Shown here in pieces: positions 8,166 to 16,324 of a stretch of DNA of 40,069 nt. The notes beneath the pieces are model-generated. The model had not been told where the DNA came from. It did not search any database and saw only the letters and a list, made by a program, of their open reading frames with translations. The translations under genes were made by a program, and so were the position numbers. The first letter of the stretch is position 1; each line of letters begins with the position of its first letter. The stretch is from Marinibacterium sp. Its GTDB lineage: Bacteria; Pseudomonadota; Alphaproteobacteria; Rhodobacterales; Rhodobacteraceae. The stretch is taken from assembly GCA_017643305.1 (NCBI GenBank), contig JAEPNQ010000032.1, forward strand, positions 1-40,069, given 5' to 3'.

Positions 8166-9608
8166 ATGGAAGCACTTACCTGGACAGGCTCCGTCGCGTT
8201 TCTCAACCCGGTTCTGATGGTCGCCGTGGCGGCGCTGATCGTTTCGGCTGTGGCGAATATCCTGATTTCCATCTTCGTGTCCGAAGGGCCGCAACAGGTG
8301 AATCCGGACGGCACCATCGCGGCGCGCGGCGGGCTGCCGGGGCTGCTGTCGCGGCTGCTAGGCTGGTCGCTGCTGGCGGTGGTAGCGATCGTGGTTCTCT
8401 ATATCCTGCTGGGGGCCTTCATGGGCGCCAATGCGGGTATCCTGGGGGCCATGTCGCATCAATTGGTGCCAGTGTGGATTGCGCTGATTATCCTGTATGC
8501 GGCGTCTATCGCGTTCAAGCGGCGGCTGGGGCTTTATGGCAAGCTGTTTGACAGTCCCATTGGCATGATCGGCTTTGGGCTGGTGATGTTCTGGGTTTTT
8601 GTCGGCATCTTCGGTGCGCTGGACCTGATCGTGACCCATGATCCGCTGGCGCAGGTGTCGAAGATGAAGAACAAGGTGCCCGGCACACCGATGCCCGGCG
8701 CGGAGGAAGGCGATTTCGCGTGGTATCTTCTGGGCGGGGACAACCTCGCACGGGATGTGTTCAGTCGCATGATCAAGGGCGCGTGGATCGTTGTGCAGAT
8801 CGCGCCGATGGCAACGCTCTTTGCCTTTATGGTCGGGATCACGCTGGGCCTGCCCGCCGGATATTACGGCGGACGACTGGATACGTTACTTTCTTTCCTG
8901 GCGAACCTGATCCTGGCCTTCCCCGTAATCTTGTTGTTCTACCTGCTGGTGACACCCGAGATCGTGGCAACCGGCGTACCGAACTACATGGCAACGGTGC
9001 TGTTCATCTTCCCGATCATCTTTGTCGGGGTGTTGCTGAATTCGCGGTTCTACACACAGCCGAATTTCCGCACGCCTTTGTTGATCGGGGTGCTGGGTGT
9101 AATGATCTGGCTGTACCTGTCGCTGATTTCCGAACAGAATAGCGCGGTGTCGATCCTGCCGGGGTTCCTGGATCTGTTCAACATTCCGGGCGGCATTCTG
9201 GTGGTGTTCGTGTCGGTGGTGTTCGTGAACTCGCCCACCGTGTTCCGGATCGTGCGTGGTCTTACAATGGACATCAAAACCCGTGATTATGTGGCGGCGG
9301 CGCAAACCCGTGGTGAGGGGCCATGGTATATCATGCTGTGGGAAATCCTGCCCAATGCGCGGGGCCCTCTGATTGTCGATTTCTGTTTGCGGATCGGGTA
9401 CACGACCATCCTTTTAGGGACCTTGGGCTTCTTCGGCCTGGGTCTGCCGCCGGAGAGCCCAGATTGGGGGTCGACCATCAATGATGGGCGCAAGTTGCTG
9501 AAACTCTATGTGCACCCTGCTCTGCCACCCGCATTCGCGCTTCTGAGCCTGGTGCTGGGGCTGAATCTGCTGGCGGATGGTCTGCGTGAAGAAAGCCTGA
9601 AGGACTAG
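8166..9608 (+). CDS. ABC transporter permease, DppC/YejE type
   Basis: Second permease (480 aa), longer than the usual 280-340 aa of DppC-type subunits. The extra length is an N-terminal region of about 170 residues with three or four hydrophobic helices before the conserved core. The core has LLGGDNLARDVFSRMIKGAW, characteristic of DppC/OppC proteins, further membrane spans, and the EAA loop with DYVAAAQTRGEGPWY and EILPNARGPLIV. GGAGGGG lies seven bases before the ATG. It pairs with the permease just upstream and the double ATPase downstream; YejBE-type transporters have similarly enlarged permeases, but equivalence is not established. Confidence 0.87.
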   Translation: MEALTWTGSVAFLNPVLMVAVAALIVSAVANILISIFVSEGPQQVNPDGTIAARGGLPGLLSRLLGWSLLAVVAIVVLYILLGAFMGANAGILGAMSHQLVPVWIALIILYAASIAFKRRLGLYGKLFDSPIGMIGFGLVMFWVFVGIFGALDLIVTHDPLAQVSKMKNKVPGTPMPGAEEGDFAWYLLGGDNLARDVFSRMIKGAWIVVQIAPMATLFAFMVGITLGLPAGYYGGRLDTLLSFLANLILAFPVILLFYLLVTPEIVATGVPNYMATVLFIFPIIFVGVLLNSRFYTQPNFRTPLLIGVLGVMIWLYLSLISEQNSAVSILPGFLDLFNIPGGILVVFVSVVFVNSPTVFRIVRGLTMDIKTRDYVAAAQTRGEGPWYIMLWEILPNARGPLIVDFCLRIGYTTILLGTLGFFGLGLPPESPDWGSTINDGRKLLKLYVHPALPPAFALLSLVLGLNLLADGLREESLKD

Positions 9609-9629
9609 GGCGGTTTTCCCGCTTGGATT

Positions 9630-9662
9630 GGGCCAGGATTATTCGACAAGTAATCTTGGCCC
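9630..9662 (+). repeat. 12-bp inverted repeat between permease and ATPase genes
   Basis: gggccaggatta (9630-9641) pairs with taatcttggccc (9651-9662) across a 9-base loop, all canonical except one G-U in RNA. No T-run follows. In a transcript it would be a strong stem-loop between the permease and ATPase cistrons; a role in mRNA stability or partial termination is inference. Confidence 0.7.
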
Positions 9663-9723
9663 CGTCCACCGCAAAGTTTGGAGACGAAATGGCCAGAATG
9701 GCGAAGATCTGATTGGACAGGAC

Positions 9724-9786
9724 GGGGGGTAGCCCCCCAACCTCCCGAGGTATTTGAAAACAGAAGAAGACAAGGGGCACACCCCT
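9724..9786 (+). repeat. Dispersed roseobacter-type intergenic repeat
   Basis: A composite element: gggggg-tag-cccccc hairpin (9724-9738), then a conserved core cctcccgaggtatttg extending to cagaagaag (9741-9769), then aggggcacacccct hairpin (9773-9786). The core recurs in inverted orientation at 18306-18332 with about 25 of 27 matching bases, and a looser copy is at 26236-26258. It lies in the 203-bp gap before the double ATPase. Confidence 0.65.
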
Positions 9787-9811
9787 GCTTTGCTCCGACA
9801 GGGAGAGACAA

Positions 9812-11902
9812 ATGGCAAAACTGGATTATGACGGGCCGATCCTGGAAATCGACGAGCTTTCGATTTCCTTCTTCACCCGGCTACGCGAAATCCCGGCAGT
9901 GATGGATTTTTCGGTCACGGTGCAACCGGGTGAGGCCGTGGGGCTGGTCGGGGAGTCTGGCTGCGGGAAATCAACCGTGGCGCTGGGTGTGATGCGTGAT
10001 CTCGGTAAGAACGGGCGCATCGTGGGCGGGTCGATCAAATTCAAGGGCCGCGACATGGGTCAGATGACCGATGAGGAATTGCGGGATATTCGCGGATCCG
10101 AAATCGCGATGATTTATCAGGAGCCCATGGCATCACTGAACCCTGCTATGAAGATCGGCAAGCAGTTGATGGAAGTGCCTATGATCCATCAAGGCGCTTC
10201 GGAGAAAGAGGCGTATGACCGCGCTTTGCAGGTGGTGACGGATGTGAAACTGCCGGACCCCAAGCGCATCCTGGAAAGCTTCCCGCACCAGCTGTCTGGC
10301 GGACAGCAGCAGCGGATCGTGATTGCGATGGCGTTGATGTCGGAGCCGTCCTTGTTGATCCTCGACGAACCCACCACCGCGCTGGACGTGACGGTGGAAG
10401 CTGCCGTGGTCGAGCTGGTCAAGGAATTGGGTAAGAAATACGGCACCTCCATGTTGTTCATTTCGCACAATCTGGGTCTGGTTCTGGAGACCTGCGACCG
10501 GATCTGTGTGATGTATTCGGGCGAGGCCGTGGAGACTGGCAGCATCGAAGACGTCTTCGACAAGATGCAGCACCCCTATACGCAGGCGCTCTTCCGGTCG
10601 ATCCCGTTGCCCGGCGCGGACAAGAATTCACGGCCGCTTAAGGCCATTCCCGGCAACTTTCCCTTGCCGCACGAACGCCCGCTAGGGTGCAATTTTGGCC
10701 CGCGTTGCGACTATTTCGAGGATGGGCGGTGCAACCAGAATATCTCCATCCCCATGGAAGCGATCGCGGGCGATGACCGGCATTGGAGCCGCTGTCTGAA
10801 GTTTAAGGAGATCGACTGGGACGTGCCGATGGAGGTGATTGCACAGAAGGAAAAGGGCGAAGTCGGCGATGTTGTCCTGAAGATGGACAACCTCAAAAAA
10901 TATTATGAAGTCGCGGCAAATGCCCTGTTTGGGGGCGTTGGAGAGAAGAAGGTTGTCAAGGCCAACGAAACCTTAAGCTTTGAGGCCCGCGAGAGTGAAA
11001 CGCTGGCCATTGTGGGCGAGTCCGGGTGTGGGAAATCGACCTTTGCCAAGGTGCTGATGGGGCTGGAAACGGCCACGGACGGGCAGATCCTGCTGGACAA
11101 CCGCAACATCGAACAGGTCCCAATCGAGGTGCGCGATGCCAAGACCGTGGGCGAGGTGCAGATGGTGTTCCAGAACCCGTTTGACACGCTGAACCCGTCA
11201 ATGACCGTGGGCCGCCAGATCATGCGGGCGCTGGAAATCTTCGGTGTGGGTGACTCGGACGCTGCGCGCAAGCAGAGGATGCTGGAACTGTTGGATCTGG
11301 TGAAGCTGCCCCGCGCCTTTGCAGATAGGATGCCGCGGCAGCTGTCCGGCGGTCAGAAACAGCGGGTTGGTATTGCCCGCGCCTTTGCAGGTGGCGCCCG
11401 GATCGTGGTGGCCGATGAACCGGTATCGGCGCTCGATGTAAGCGTACAGGCGGCGGTGACCGACCTGCTGATGGAAATCCAGCGTGAGGAAAAGACAACT
11501 CTGCTGTTCATCAGTCACGATTTGAGCATTGTACGGTATTTGTCGGATCGGGTGATGGTGATGTATTTGGGCCATGTGGTGGAGCTAGGCTCGACCGATC
11601 AGGTCTTCTCACCACCCTACCACCCGTATACCGAGGCGCTTTTGTCAGCTGTGCCGATTGCGGACACATCTGTTGAAAAACAGCATATCGTACTGGAAGG
11701 TGATATCCCATCGGCGATGAACCCGCCGCCGGGCTGTCCGTTCCAGACGCGATGCCGGTGGAAAGACAAGGTGCCGGGCGGGCTGTGCGAGAAAGAGGTG
11801 CCACCAGTGCGCATGCTGGACGAAGGTCACCAAGTCAAATGCCACCTGAGCGATGAGGTGCTGGAACAGATGACTCCGGTTATCAAGGTCGCGGCAGAGT
11901 AA
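9812..11902 (+). CDS. Double ABC ATPase of a peptide-type importer
   Basis: Cytoplasmic energy-coupling subunit (696 aa) carrying two complete nucleotide-binding domains, equivalent to fused DppD and DppF. First domain: Walker A GESGCGKS at 47-54, signature LSGGQQQR near 160, Walker B with LILDEPTTALD near 182-192, then the oligopeptide-family C-terminal extension with Cys pair in GCNFGPRCDYF. Second domain: Walker A GESGCGKS near 401-408, LSGGQKQR near 510, DEPVSALD near 535, then GCPFQTRCRW. The C-terminal extensions mark the OppD/DppD family. GGGAG is seven bases before the ATG. Both catalytic halves look intact. It is separated from the permeases by two structured repeats, so its expression relative to them may differ. 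Confidence 0.94.
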   Translation: MAKLDYDGPILEIDELSISFFTRLREIPAVMDFSVTVQPGEAVGLVGESGCGKSTVALGVMRDLGKNGRIVGGSIKFKGRDMGQMTDEELRDIRGSEIAMIYQEPMASLNPAMKIGKQLMEVPMIHQGASEKEAYDRALQVVTDVKLPDPKRILESFPHQLSGGQQQRIVIAMALMSEPSLLILDEPTTALDVTVEAAVVELVKELGKKYGTSMLFISHNLGLVLETCDRICVMYSGEAVETGSIEDVFDKMQHPYTQALFRSIPLPGADKNSRPLKAIPGNFPLPHERPLGCNFGPRCDYFEDGRCNQNISIPMEAIAGDDRHWSRCLKFKEIDWDVPMEVIAQKEKGEVGDVVLKMDNLKKYYEVAANALFGGVGEKKVVKANETLSFEARESETLAIVGESGCGKSTFAKVLMGLETATDGQILLDNRNIEQVPIEVRDAKTVGEVQMVFQNPFDTLNPSMTVGRQIMRALEIFGVGDSDAARKQRMLELLDLVKLPRAFADRMPRQLSGGQKQRVGIARAFAGGARIVVADEPVSALDVSVQAAVTDLLMEIQREEKTTLLFISHDLSIVRYLSDRVMVMYLGHVVELGSTDQVFSPPYHPYTEALLSAVPIADTSVEKQHIVLEGDIPSAMNPPPGCPFQTRCRWKDKVPGGLCEKEVPPVRMLDEGHQVKCHLSDEVLEQMTPVIKVAAE

Positions 11903-11918
11903 ACTGGCTTCTGTGCAA

Positions 11919-11941
11919 CAGGCGGACCGCTGGGCCGCCTG
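11919..11941 (+). terminator. Weak terminator-like hairpin after the transporter operon
   Basis: caggcgg pairs with ccgcctg across a 9-base loop, 16 bp after the ATPase stop. The following bases are cgcatattt rather than a T-run, so it may terminate poorly or act only as a 3'-end stabiliser. Confidence 0.4.
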
Positions 11942-12002
11942 CGCATATTTGCACGCGGCACTGTGCACTCTATCCGTGTTTGGTGGGGGCTTTTGTTGGC
12001 AT

Positions 12003-12055
12003 AGGAACGGGCCATGTCCCATTTTGCCCCCCTGCCCGACCCACCCTATTAAGCC
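12003..12055 (+). other. Disabled original 5' end of the monooxygenase-fold gene
   Basis: AGGA at 12003-12006 stands seven bases before an ATG at 12014 that is in frame with the gene at 12056. The frame reads MSHFAPLPDPPY and then hits TAA at 12050-12052, two codons before the GTG used below. The good ribosome-binding site and plausible peptide suggest that this was the real start and that a nonsense mutation (probably from a Tyr codon) interrupted it. Confidence 0.55.
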
Positions 12056-12349
12056 GTGATCTTTACCGCGCAGCGGACAGAGGTCGACGAAGGTTACAGT
12101 AAGATGGCAGATGCCATGGGCAACCTGGCCGCACAACAGCCCGGTTTTCTGGGGATGGAGAGCACACGGGATGCGCAGGGGCTGGGCATTACCGTCAGCT
12201 ATTGGCGGGACGAAGCCGCGTTGCTGAATTGGAAAGCGGTGGCGCAGCACGCGTTGGCCCAAAAGCTGGGCAAGGAAAAATGGTACAGCCACTACACCCT
12301 GCGCGTGGCCAAGGTGGAACGGCATTATGATGGACCCGAAGGGCGGTAA
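12056..12349 (+). CDS. Antibiotic biosynthesis monooxygenase-fold protein, 5' end damaged
   Basis: Small ferredoxin-like-fold protein (97 aa from this GTG) resembling ABM-domain proteins: QQPGFLGMESTRD, then GITVSYWRDEAALLNWK, then a His/Trp/Tyr segment ending VAKVERHY. Proteins of this fold include small monooxygenases and heme-degrading enzymes, but many have no known activity, and no substrate can be proposed. The GTG has no ribosome-binding site, whereas an in-frame ATG at 12014 does; the two are separated by a TAA stop. It may therefore be a recent pseudogene, a gene rescued by reinitiation, or a sequencing error. It converges with the sulfotransferase gene, whose stop is 18 bp away. Confidence 0.6.
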   Translation: MIFTAQRTEVDEGYSKMADAMGNLAAQQPGFLGMESTRDAQGLGITVSYWRDEAALLNWKAVAQHALAQKLGKEKWYSHYTLRVAKVERHYDGPEGR

Positions 12350-12367
12350 TACGCGGCTTAATCTCCC

Positions 12368-13786
12368 TCAGCCCACTGCGATTGCGCAAGCGGGCTGGCG
12401 CAAGGCCGCATCGTCTTGTTCCCATTTTGCCAGCCAAGCCGCGCCTACAGCATCTTTGAGCGGGCCCAAATGTCGGTCATACGGTTTCCACCGGTCCAGC
12501 CCGTCACGGTTGATCTTGCGCCGCACCTGGTAGAGTGATGCTGTCCGGGCAAGCCCCTGTCCTTCTTCCGAAGAGAGGCAGGCCGCGTCGAATGGCAGGC
12601 CGACATGATCCAGCAGCGCGCGCGTTTCCATCTCCGGCGCGTCTACCAGCGCGCGGTATGATTGGCGGCGGAACAGGCCACCCAGCTTAGCCTCATAATC
12701 CTCCGCTGACCGGAAAACCGCTCGGGCAAGATGGCCGATCCAGTCGAGCCGGCGGGAGAACCCGTTGCCTTCGCGGAAATTGGTCGTGAAGCAAGACAGG
12801 CCCACATCCAAAGGATGTCGTTGCAGGAAAACGAACCGCGCCTGCGGCAGAATCCATGCGGCAAACCCAAGATCGAAACAGTTCAGCGGCATCTTGTCGA
12901 CCAGTACACCGCCCTGCTCCACCGGCTGGCCCAACGCCTGCAAATACCATCCGCGAGTAGCCTCCGCCATTGACGGGGTCGCCTTATCTAGCCAGTCCCA
13001 GCCTGCAGCGGCTCCACCAAATTTCTGGCGCGCCTGTGCCAGAGCCCGGCTTTCGCCACTGGTTGTCACCTCTGGGTGGCGCGCTAGGATGCTTTCAACC
13101 AGCGTGGTTCCGCTGCGCGGAATGCCAACGATAAAGGTAACGCGCGGGCCGCCCGAAGTTCCTTGCAACACCTGCGGGTCAAAGCGCGAAAGCTGGCCGG
13201 CAATCCGTCGTTCGGTCGCCTCCGCCCCATACTGCCCGTCAATCGCGGCTTTGGCAGCGGTGTAGTGGCGAAACGCGGCGGCATAGCGGCCAGTCCGTTC
13301 TTCGATCCGGGCCAGGGCGTTATGCGCCATTTCTCGTTCGGCGCAGGTTAGTTCGTTGTTAGCAAGAGATTTATGCAAACGACGGGTCAATGCTCCGTTG
13401 CGCGGAAACGGCGAGATCCGGTTCAACGCCACCAACGCGGAGACAGAAGTTGGGGCAAGGGCCAGAGCGTGCCGTAAGCACGATGCTGCCAGATCCGTGT
13501 CTCCGCTGCTCGCCGCCATGGCCGCCCGCTTGGTCCAGCCATCTACCAGCTTTGGCCAGCCTTCGGTGATAACCTGCATCAACGCCAGCGCGGTGGGGCC
13601 ATCGTCTAGCCGCCAATAGCACATTGCAGCCACGTCCAGTAGCGCCGGGTCATCCGCACGGCGCTGCAGCTCCGGCAGGATCGCCGCGAGCGCCGCGGAC
13701 ACCTGTCCCGATGCCAGCAATATCCGCGCCCGGCCCAACGCATTTTGCCCCTGCGGAACGGTGTTTTGAATCACGGCTGTCTGCAC
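12368..13786 (-). CDS. TPR-repeat sulfotransferase
   Basis: Protein of 472 aa with an N-terminal half of TPR-like helical repeats (about residues 15-185, e.g. ARILLASGQVSAALAAIL) and a C-terminal PAPS-dependent sulfotransferase domain. The 5'-phosphosulfate loop is IPRSGTTLVE at 222-231 and the 3'-phosphate-binding motif is FVFLQRHPLDVGLSCF at 318-333. Such proteins transfer sulfate from PAPS to a protein or glycan acceptor; the acceptor is unknown here. No signal peptide or membrane segment is apparent. The start is a GTG at 13786 preceded by GGAGG five bases upstream. It appears to stand alone, convergent with the gene at 12056. Confidence 0.85.
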   Translation of the reverse strand: MQTAVIQNTVPQGQNALGRARILLASGQVSAALAAILPELQRRADDPALLDVAAMCYWRLDDGPTALALMQVITEGWPKLVDGWTKRAAMAASSGDTDLAASCLRHALALAPTSVSALVALNRISPFPRNGALTRRLHKSLANNELTCAEREMAHNALARIEERTGRYAAAFRHYTAAKAAIDGQYGAEATERRIAGQLSRFDPQVLQGTSGGPRVTFIVGIPRSGTTLVESILARHPEVTTSGESRALAQARQKFGGAAAGWDWLDKATPSMAEATRGWYLQALGQPVEQGGVLVDKMPLNCFDLGFAAWILPQARFVFLQRHPLDVGLSCFTTNFREGNGFSRRLDWIGHLARAVFRSAEDYEAKLGGLFRRQSYRALVDAPEMETRALLDHVGLPFDAACLSSEEGQGLARTASLYQVRRKINRDGLDRWKPYDRHLGPLKDAVGAAWLAKWEQDDAALRQPACAIAVG

Positions 13787-13856
13787 GTCTGCCTCCGCCC
13801 TTATACAGACCCCAGCATGGCACAGCAGAAATGAAGGAACGGTTACGCCAGACCGC

Positions 13857-14441
13857 TCAGCTGCCCCAGACCACCTTCACGTAGTTCTGGGTTTCCTTAT
13901 AGGGAGGCACTCCACCGTATTTCTCAACCGCCTCCGGTCCCGCGTTATACGCGGCCAAGGCCAGCCGCCATGATCCGAACTTGCGGTATTGCTGCGCAAG
14001 ATAGCGTGCGCCGCCTTCCAGGTTCTCTGCCGGATCCATCGGGTCCACCCGCAAAACCGCAGCCGTCTGTGGCATCAACTGTGCCAACCCCAGCGCGCCC
14101 TTGTGCGATTTCGCCGAAGGGTTCCAGCCGCTTTCCTGCTGTACCAGCCGGGCAAACAGATCTTCGGGCACGCCATGCTTGCGCGCGGCGTCCCGCGCCA
14201 TTGGCAGGTATTCACCCTTGTAGCGGCCATCATAGGCCTGCGCGCCCCATTTGGTCGGCGTGTGCACCTTGGGTGGCTGCAACCGGACGGAGTTTGCATA
14301 CTGCTGTGTCGCGCGCTGATCCAGCACCTTGGTGCGCGACTTGAAAAGGTTCCGCTGACTTTTGGACGAAAACATATCCGCCGAAACAGGTCCGGCGGCC
14401 ATCACAACCGCAACGCCAAACCAAATAAAACGCTTTAACAT
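13857..14441 (-). CDS. Secreted lytic transglycosylase (SLT family)
   Basis: Periplasmic murein-cleaving enzyme (194 aa). A signal peptide ([21 protein letters not shown]) is followed by a basic linker and a transglycosylase domain: catalytic Glu103 in [18 protein letters not shown] at 115-124, and [14 protein letters not shown] at about 164-177. These are the family 1 SLT motifs, which non-hydrolytically cleave the MurNAc-GlcNAc bond. ATG 14441 is chosen because it opens the signal peptide; a much longer reading upstream would run antisense through ssb and is rejected. It diverges from ssb across 195 bp. A weak GGGGC stands well upstream of the ATG. It could also serve a secretion apparatus, but no such genes are nearby. 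Confidence 0.88.
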   Translation of the reverse strand: MLKRFIWFGVAVVMAAGPVSADMFSSKSQRNLFKSRTKVLDQRATQQYANSVRLQPPKVHTPTKWGAQAYDGRYKGEYLPMARDAARKHGVPEDLFARLVQQESGWNPSAKSHKGALGLAQLMPQTAAVLRVDPMDPAENLEGGARYLAQQYRKFGSWRLALAAYNAGPEAVEKYGGVPPYKETQNYVKVVWGS

Positions 14442-14636
14442 TAAGTGCTTGCCCCGACCCTCAATGTGCTTGGCGCAGACTATACAAAAATCTGGCGCAT
14501 TTTCCAGCCCGCGTGGCGGAAAGGCGCCGTTTACCTTGTTTAAACCAAGACCTGTGAAGTGTATCCTACCCCAACCCCGTTCAAGGCGGGATTCGTACAG
14601 CAAACACAACAGACAAAGCAGACGACAGGACGGAAA

Positions 14637-15101
14637 ATGGCCGGCTCGGTGAACAAAGTCATCCTTATCGGAAATCTCGGGCGCGACCCCGAAGTGCGCA
14701 GCTTCCAGAACGGCGGCAAGGTCTGCAACCTGCGCATCGCCACATCGGAAAACTGGAAGGACCGCAATACCGGCGAAGGGCGTGAAAAAACCGAATGGCA
14801 TTCGGTCGCCATCTTCTCCGAAGGGTTGGTGCGGGTCTGCGAACAGTACCTGCGCAAAGGCTCCAAGGTTTACATCGAAGGTCAGCTGCAAACCCGTAAA
14901 TGGCAGGACCAGTCGGGCCAGGACCGGTATTCGACCGAAGTTGTCCTGTCGGGCTACAATGGCACACTGACCATGCTCGACAATCGCAGTGAAGGCTTTG
15001 GCGGCGGCTCGGGCTATCATCCGGGCCCGCAGGAAGACCCGTATGCCAGCGCGGCGCCATCGGGATCGTCCCGCGACATGGACGACGAAATTCCGTTCTG
15101 A
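14637..15101 (+). CDS. ssb: Single-stranded DNA-binding protein
   Basis: Tetrameric OB-fold protein that coats ssDNA in replication and repair. The 154-aa product starts [21 protein letters not shown], contains [11 protein letters not shown] and [16 protein letters not shown] in the OB domain, then a glycine/proline-rich linker and the acidic tip DMDDEIPF that recruits partner proteins. AGGA six bases before the ATG sets the start. Upstream bases 14442-14636 form the divergent promoter region shared with the transglycosylase gene; no GTTC-N7-GTTC alphaproteobacterial LexA box was noticed there. A terminator follows at once. Confidence 0.97.
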   Translation: MAGSVNKVILIGNLGRDPEVRSFQNGGKVCNLRIATSENWKDRNTGEGREKTEWHSVAIFSEGLVRVCEQYLRKGSKVYIEGQLQTRKWQDQSGQDRYSTEVVLSGYNGTLTMLDNRSEGFGGGSGYHPGPQEDPYASAAPSGSSRDMDDEIPF

Positions 15102-15112
15102 CCAAATGCGAA

Positions 15113-15141
15113 CAGGGGCCACGCAGCCCCTGCTTCTTCTT
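15113..15141 (+). terminator. Intrinsic terminator of ssb
   Basis: caggggc pairs with gcccctg across a 6-base loop (stem 7 bp, GC-rich), 11 bp after the ssb stop, followed by the pyrimidine-rich cttcttctt. The T-run is interrupted by C, so efficiency is uncertain. Confidence 0.65.
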
Positions 15142-15201
15142 GGGTCAAATTCCAAAATTCCCAACCCAAATACCTGCGCGCCGCAAGGCGCACTATGTAC
15201 C

Positions 15202-16323
15202 TCACGCCAGCAACTCGAACTCCCGCGTTGCCACAACGCGACCGTTGATTTGCAGGCCCATGCGTTGTGCTCCGGGGAACAAAGTGTAAGTGGTCGCATC
15301 CCCCTTCAGGTGATGCGCCTTGTCCAGTCGCAGAACCTCACCTGGTTTCAAAACGACCTGCCTCATCTTGTGCACTTTGGGTGCCAGTGTTCCATTTGCC
15401 CGCTGCCGCCAGAATACATAATCCACAATGACCGGCGTCCGTTGCCGTGCCTTCAAAGCGACCCCGAGGGAAAGGCGCTCCCCAATCCGCGCCTGTGCCG
15501 ATACGTCAAACGACACGACCTCTATATCCGCTTCCGGGTCAAACCCCAGCAGAAGCAGCGCGCCTGGATCTCCGGTCTTGACCAGCGTTCGCAACGCGTG
15601 ACGGGTCATCCAGTCCAGCTCCTTGCCCTGCTGCTGCCCTGCCGCGTGCCAGTTTTGCAGCTGTGTCACAACACGCTCCGGCGCGGTCTTGGCGATGTCA
15701 TTGAGATGGTTCGCCACCGACCGCGTCACATAGCGCGTGGGGTCGCCATGCAACCGATCCAGCAATGGCAAGGTCTGTTCCGGCGTCAGATTCACTGCCT
15801 TGGCCCAGGGCAGCTTGGGCCGCGTGCCTTCACTGACCAGGCGCCGGACGTGATAGTGGTCATCCTCCGCCCATTGCCAAAGCCGGGCCAGCGTCTCTTC
15901 CGGCCACCGGTTCAGAAACGGCCGGATATAGAACTCCATCGAAAACCGCCGGGTTGCGGCATGAAGCAGGTCCAGCGCCCGGTCGCGATGGTCCTCCAGG
16001 CCGTTACGTACGGCCAGAATACCAGGCAGACCATGTACGAATTTGCCGAAATCATTATCGCTTTTGCCCACATCCAGCGGCGCGGGCATGGCGGCTACCA
16101 GCGCGTTGGCCATGGCCGGAAAAGCGGATGGCAGCTGCGCCTCCAGGCAATCGGCCATCCATTCCATCCGCTCCAACAGTCCAAGTTCCGGGAAGCGGCT
16201 TAACGCCGTCTCCACAAACCCCGCACCGTCGAACCCAGGTAAAGCGGCGGCATATTCCGCCGCCAGTTCCCCGATCGTTTCGGCGTTGAACAACTGGTCC
16301 TTCAGCGAAACGCTGTCGGCCAT
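15202..16323 (-). CDS. AlkC-type DNA alkylation repair glycosylase
   Basis: HEAT-like-repeat DNA glycosylase of the AlkC/AlkD superfamily (373 aa). Residues about 1-265 are alpha-helical repeats containing [11 protein letters not shown] at 164-174, a signature of AlkC, and [19 protein letters not shown], a further family motif. Residues about 275-373 are beta-rich ([22 protein letters not shown] onward), consistent with the Ig-like C-terminal domain described in some AlkC proteins. Known AlkC enzymes excise 3-methyladenine-type lesions without base flipping. It begins one base after the SDR stop with no separate ribosome-binding site, so it is translationally coupled to that gene. Substrate range is inferred from family only. 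Confidence 0.85.
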   Translation of the reverse strand: MADSVSLKDQLFNAETIGELAAEYAAALPGFDGAGFVETALSRFPELGLLERMEWMADCLEAQLPSAFPAMANALVAAMPAPLDVGKSDNDFGKFVHGLPGILAVRNGLEDHRDRALDLLHAATRRFSMEFYIRPFLNRWPEETLARLWQWAEDDHYHVRRLVSEGTRPKLPWAKAVNLTPEQTLPLLDRLHGDPTRYVTRSVANHLNDIAKTAPERVVTQLQNWHAAGQQQGKELDWMTRHALRTLVKTGDPGALLLLGFDPEADIEVVSFDVSAQARIGERLSLGVALKARQRTPVIVDYVFWRQRANGTLAPKVHKMRQVVLKPGEVLRLDKAHHLKGDATTYTLFPGAQRMGLQINGRVVATREFELLA

Positions 16324-16324
16324 G

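Noticed and set aside
14442-15299. Long minus-strand extension of the lytic transglycosylase
   Set aside because: It would run antisense through ssb and bury the signal peptide in the middle of the protein.
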